Below are positions 60,252 through 64,000 of a DNA stretch of 64,000 nucleotides, one piece after another (position 1 is the first letter of the stretch; every line of letters starts with the position of its first letter). This stretch comes from Primulina eburnea (taxonomy: Eukaryota; Streptophyta; Magnoliopsida; Lamiales; Gesneriaceae), in the NCBI RefSeq assembly GCF_022965805.1, contig NC_133101.1:11817069-11881068 (forward strand), written 5' to 3'. The notes under the pieces were generated by a model that was not told the DNA's origin, ran no database searches, and saw only the letters and a program-made list of their open reading frames with translations. Made by a program: the position numbers and the translations under genes.

Positions 60252-63200
60252 ATTATCCTTTGACTATACATAGTCAACAGAGATAACTCTAGTTGAGAGT
60301 AGTTGTCTAATGGTATCGTGTCTACGAAGTTTATGTCTAGACTTATTATTATACATTTTATTTTGTGCCCTTCCAATCGCAGATTGGCTATCACAATGTA
60401 TGCATATAGCCGGCACTGGTTTTTCTCATCCTGGAAAATCTTCTAAGAAGTGATGCAGCCATTCAGTCTCTTCAGCACACTTGTCAAGAGATATAATCTA
60501 AGATTCCATCATGGATCTGGCTATTACAGTCTGTTTAGAAGATTTCCACGCAAATTCTGGACCTCTTAAAGTGAATACAAATCCACTTGTAGATTTTAAA
60601 TCTTTCATATCAGATATCGAATTTGCATCATTGTATCCTTCAATAACAATATGATATCTGGAATAGTGCAGCCCATGATCACGAGTGTACCTTAAGTATC
60701 TTAGCAATCTGATAATTGCTTTCCAGTGTTCAACTCCTGGATTATTCGTGAATCTACTCAATTTTCTTACTGCATAAGCTATGTCTGGTCTTGTACAAAT
60801 CATTAAATACATCAGACTTCTAATTACTCGATAGTATTCTAATTGAGACATACTCTCACCTCGATTCTTTGATAGATGCTGACTGGTATCTATCGTGCTT
60901 ATAGCCAATGCAGAGTCATCATTATTGAATTTCTCAAGTATTTTGTCAACATAATGTTACTGACTTAGAATTAGCCCTTCTGATGTTCTATGAATTTTAA
61001 TTCCAAGGATAACATCGTCTAAACCCAAATCTTTCATTTCAAATCTCGAGTTCAATAACTTCTTGACGGATTTGATAAACTTATCATTACTACCAATGAT
61101 AAGTATGTCCTCTACATAAAAACATAAAATGATATATCCATTTTCAGTGTTTTTTTATGTATACACATGTGTTACATTCACTGAATTTAAATCCACTTTT
61201 CATCATGACTTTATCAAATTTTTCGTGTCATTGCTTTGGTGTTTGTTTTAAGCCATATAGAGACTTCACCAGTTTACAAACATTATTTTATTGCCCAGTC
61301 GCAGAAATTTTTTCAGGTTGTTCCATGTAAATTTCATCTTATAAATCTCTATTTAGAAAAGTTGTCTTTACGTCCATTTGGTGTACTTCAAGATTTCGCA
61401 AGGCATCAATTGCGAGAACCACACAATTAGAGGTTATTCTCAATAAAGGAAAATATATGTCAAGGTAGTCAAGCCTCTCATGATGATGGTAACCAAGATT
61501 ACCAATCTGGCTTTATACTTATCTATAGTTCCATCTGATTTCATTTTCCATTTGAACTCATTTACAGCCTAGTGGTTTGATTCTTGGAGGAAGATTTACT
61601 AATTTCCACGAATGGTTTTATAAAATAGATTCTATTTCGGAATTGATAGCCTCTTTCCATAGAGGTGAACTCATTGCTTCCTTGAAGCTTTGAGCTTCAC
61701 TTTCCATCATGAAAGTGATGAAATCCGGACCAAATGATTTCTCAGTCCTAGCTCTCTTGCTATGTCTAAGTTCAATATCTTGGTTAAGCTCTTGTTCCTT
61801 TTCAGTTGTCTCATATAATCTTTTGGATGAACTTGGTTCTTCCTTATATTTGTATGGAAACATGTGTTCAAAGAACGAAGCATTTCTTGATTTCATTATC
61901 ATATTCTTGTGAATATCAGGTATTTGAGATTCATGTACAAGAAAACGATATGCACTACTGTTTTGAGCATATCCAATGAAAATGCAATCAACAGTTTTTG
62001 GTCCTATCTTTAATTTTTTGGAGTGAGTACTGCTACCTTGGCAAGATACCTCCACACTCGCAAGTATTAATACGAAGGACTTCTATCTTTCCATAACTCG
62101 TATGGACTTTTATCTTGCTTCTTTCGGGGCACCTTATTTAAAAGGTAATTCGCCATTAGAACAGCTTCCCCCCACATGTTCTGTGGTAAAACAGAACTTA
62201 ATAACAACGTATTCATCATTTCTTTCAAGGTGCGATTCTTTCTCTCTGCAATGCCATTTTGCTGAGGAGAATAAGGTGCAGTTCTTTCATGTTTGATACC
62301 GTGTTAAGCACAAAACTCAGCAAATGGTGATTCATATTCACCTCCACGATCACTTCTTAGCACCTTAATTTTCTTGCTAATTTGGTTTTCAACTTCATTC
62401 TTATATTGGACAAATTTGTAAATAGCTTCATCCTTATTTTTAAGGAGATACACATAGCAAAATATTGTGCTATCATCAACAAAAGTAATGAAGTATTTAT
62501 TTCCACCACGAGTTTGTACACCTTTTAAATCACATATATCACTGTGAATTAGATCAAGTTGTTTACTATTTGTTTTCAATTGTTCGAAAAGATGATCTCG
62601 TTACTTTTGTCTCAACACAAGTTTCACTTTTGTGTTGTTTATCAGTTTGGCATGCATGAATACTTTTCGTGTTAATTAGTCTACGAATTGTAACATAATT
62701 AACATGTCCAGTCTACCATGCCACAAACAAGAAGACTCAAGCAAGTAAGTAAAAATATTAACTTTATTAATCACAGGCTTAATAGCCATTACATTGAGTT
62801 TGAATAATCTATTACAAACATAACATTTGCCTACAAACATTCCACTTTTCGACAAAACAACTTTATCTGACTCAAAGACAATGCGAAAACCATGCTTGTT
62901 AAGAAGCGACACGGACATCAAGTTCTTGCGGATGTCAGGTACATACAACACATTGTTCAGAGTCAGTTCTTTTCCAGATGTCATCTTTAGAACACATTTT
63001 CCTTGACCCTTGATTTCAGAAGTAGAGGCATTTCCCATGAATAATTTTTCTCCATTCTCAGATTCCTCAAGAGTAGCAAACATCTCCTTGTCCGAGCAAA
63101 CATGGCGAGTGGCACCAGTGTCGATCCACCACTCCCTTGGGTTCGAACCTACCAGATTAACTTCTGATATTACAGCACAGAGATTCATGTTCGAAACCTC

Positions 63201-63275
63201 CTGAGAAATGTTCTCTACCACATTAGCCTCTCGGCTTCTCTTCGGCTTCTTACATTCAGAGGCCTTGTGACCCAT
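60252..63275 (-). pseudogene. Copia 3 pol relic
   Basis: From 63275 downward: zinc-knuckle end 'GHKASECKKPKR', protease 'WWIDTGATRHVC', GAG-pre-integrase 'LLESSCLWHGRLDM' (62676-63275); integrase 'LDLIHSDICDLKG' and 'LRSDRGGEYES' (62304-62579); integrase tail 'TVDCIFIGYAQNSSAYRFLV' (61618-62055); reverse transcriptase pieces (about 60910-61600); and RT/RNase H '[20 protein letters not shown]' (60498-60908), ending 'ICIHCDSQSAIGRAQ' near 60400. Frames change or stop at least at 62670, 62300, 61615, 60960 and 60495. Not functional. Confidence 0.85.
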
Positions 63276-63987
63276 ACCATCACAGTTGTAGCATTTTCCC
63301 GTGAACTTTTTCTTCGAAATGCCTCCTTTGAGTCACATGTTCAACCTTTTTGTTAGAGGAAGAAAATGTTCTCTTTTTCTAGCTTTCATCATGCTCGACA
63401 ACATTTGTTTTAGCAGCAACAAGAGAAAATAGTCGTCTTTCCGAACTCTTGTTGTTTTCCTCGATGCGAAGTCGAACAATGAGCTCTGCAACATTCATCT
63501 CCTTGCGCTTGTGCTTCAAATAATTTTTGAAATTCTTCCAAGCTGGTGGTAGCTTATCAACAATAGCAGCCGCTTGGAATGATTCGCTCAAAATCATCCC
63601 CTCACCGTGAATCTCGTGAAGAATCACTTGGAGTTCTTGAACTTGGCTGATAACCGGCTTTGAATCCACCATTTTAAAGCCCAGAAAGCGGCCAACAAGA
63701 AACTTCTTGGCCCCGACATCATCGGTTTTGCACTTTCTGCCAAGGGATTCCCATAGCTCTTTAACCATTTTCTTTTCGCAAAACACATTGTAGAGCGAAT
63801 CAGTCAATCCGTTCAGTACATAGTTTCGGCATAAGAAATCAGAATGATTTAATGCCTCCACCTCACTAACAGATTCAACATCTCCCTCGCCCTCTTTGAG
63901 TTTAGGAGCATCCTCAGACAAGAATCTAGCCAGGTTCAACATCGTCAAGTAGAACAACATCTTCTGCTGCCACCTTTTGAAGTCCAC
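63276..63987 (-). pseudogene. Copia 3 gag relic
   Basis: Frame 63987-63379 encodes a Copia gag (UBN2-type): 'DFKRWQQKMLFYLTMLNLAR', 'LKYK..RKEMNVAELIVRLR'-type C-terminal helix and 'EENNKSSERR'. A stop near 63380 separates it from the knuckle 'CYNCDGMGHKASEC' at about 63290-63250, which lies in another frame. The true start may lie beyond the window edge. Confidence 0.8.
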
Positions 63988-64000
63988 ACCAGTGAACTTC

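Larger units (their letters stand above)
60252..64000 (-). mobile_element. Copia retrotransposon 3, body, decayed, runs off the window
   Basis: Minus-strand Copia coding sequence from RNase H (60252) to gag (63987), with its 5' LTR beyond the window. Its 3' LTR is at 48200-48842. The join to the Athila element falls within the RNase H frame after 'SKDN', and the last part of the protein and 3' non-coding region up to the purine tract is missing. Many stops and shifts show that it is older than the Athila insertion. Confidence 0.85.

Overview
This is a piece of a plant nuclear genome. It is AT-rich and holds split genes with GT-AG introns, a plastid-type lysine biosynthesis enzyme with a transit peptide, plant LTR retrotransposons (Copia and Athila-type Gypsy), Mutator-like elements with plant-specific passenger genes, and an endogenous plant pararetrovirus. 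The proteins fit a eudicot; an asterid is my guess only. Two host genes look intact: a short DUF761-type gene (11065-11667, +) and the eight-exon gene for diaminopimelate decarboxylase (14772-18307, -). A third, a Sec14-like SFH lipid-transfer gene (37184 to about 47978, +), is broken. Nearly everything else is mobile DNA, much of it nested.

Layout. 1-2477: relics and a small MITE. 2483-3926: solo Copia LTR. 3935-9102: Mutator-like element (MULE 1) with about 285 bp inverted ends, a plant-mobile-domain pseudogene and a MuDR N-terminal fragment. 9245-10930: hAT-like MITE, another small MITE, LTR relic. 11065-12640: DUF761 gene and an RNase H relic. 13023-13917: solo LTR. 14772-18307: diaminopimelate decarboxylase. 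18520-26165: second MULE with inverted ends of about 1 kb, a broken transposase and, convergent to it, a DUF1985/Ulp1-protease gene. 27285-27644: hAT-like MITE.

27727-36051: an 8.3 kb unit with Mutator-like inverted ends and a perfect 9 bp target duplication. It carries an almost complete endogenous pararetrovirus on the minus strand (small ORFs, capsid, movement protein, polymerase, transactivator). The gene order resembles cavemoviruses and solendoviruses. Polymerase and transactivator frames are open; capsid and movement frames are each broken once.

37184-64000: the SFH pseudogene. One intron holds two related Copia elements in opposite orientation (37644-42638 young, about 42700-46906 decayed). 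Downstream is a third Copia (3' LTR near 48200-48842, body 60252 to window end) split by an 11.4 kb Athila-type element (48858-60251). The Athila element carries arrays of GC-rich palindromes in both LTRs and between its integrase and its second ORF.

Across the window, six copies of a 154-194 bp MITE with GTGAGACGGTCTCAC-type ends and 9 bp target duplications are dispersed (five with exact duplications or a 7/9 match, one of them a relic half copy excluded). Target duplications were found by eye for most elements, so several boundaries are exact; exon junctions were placed by GT/AG and reading-frame continuity.
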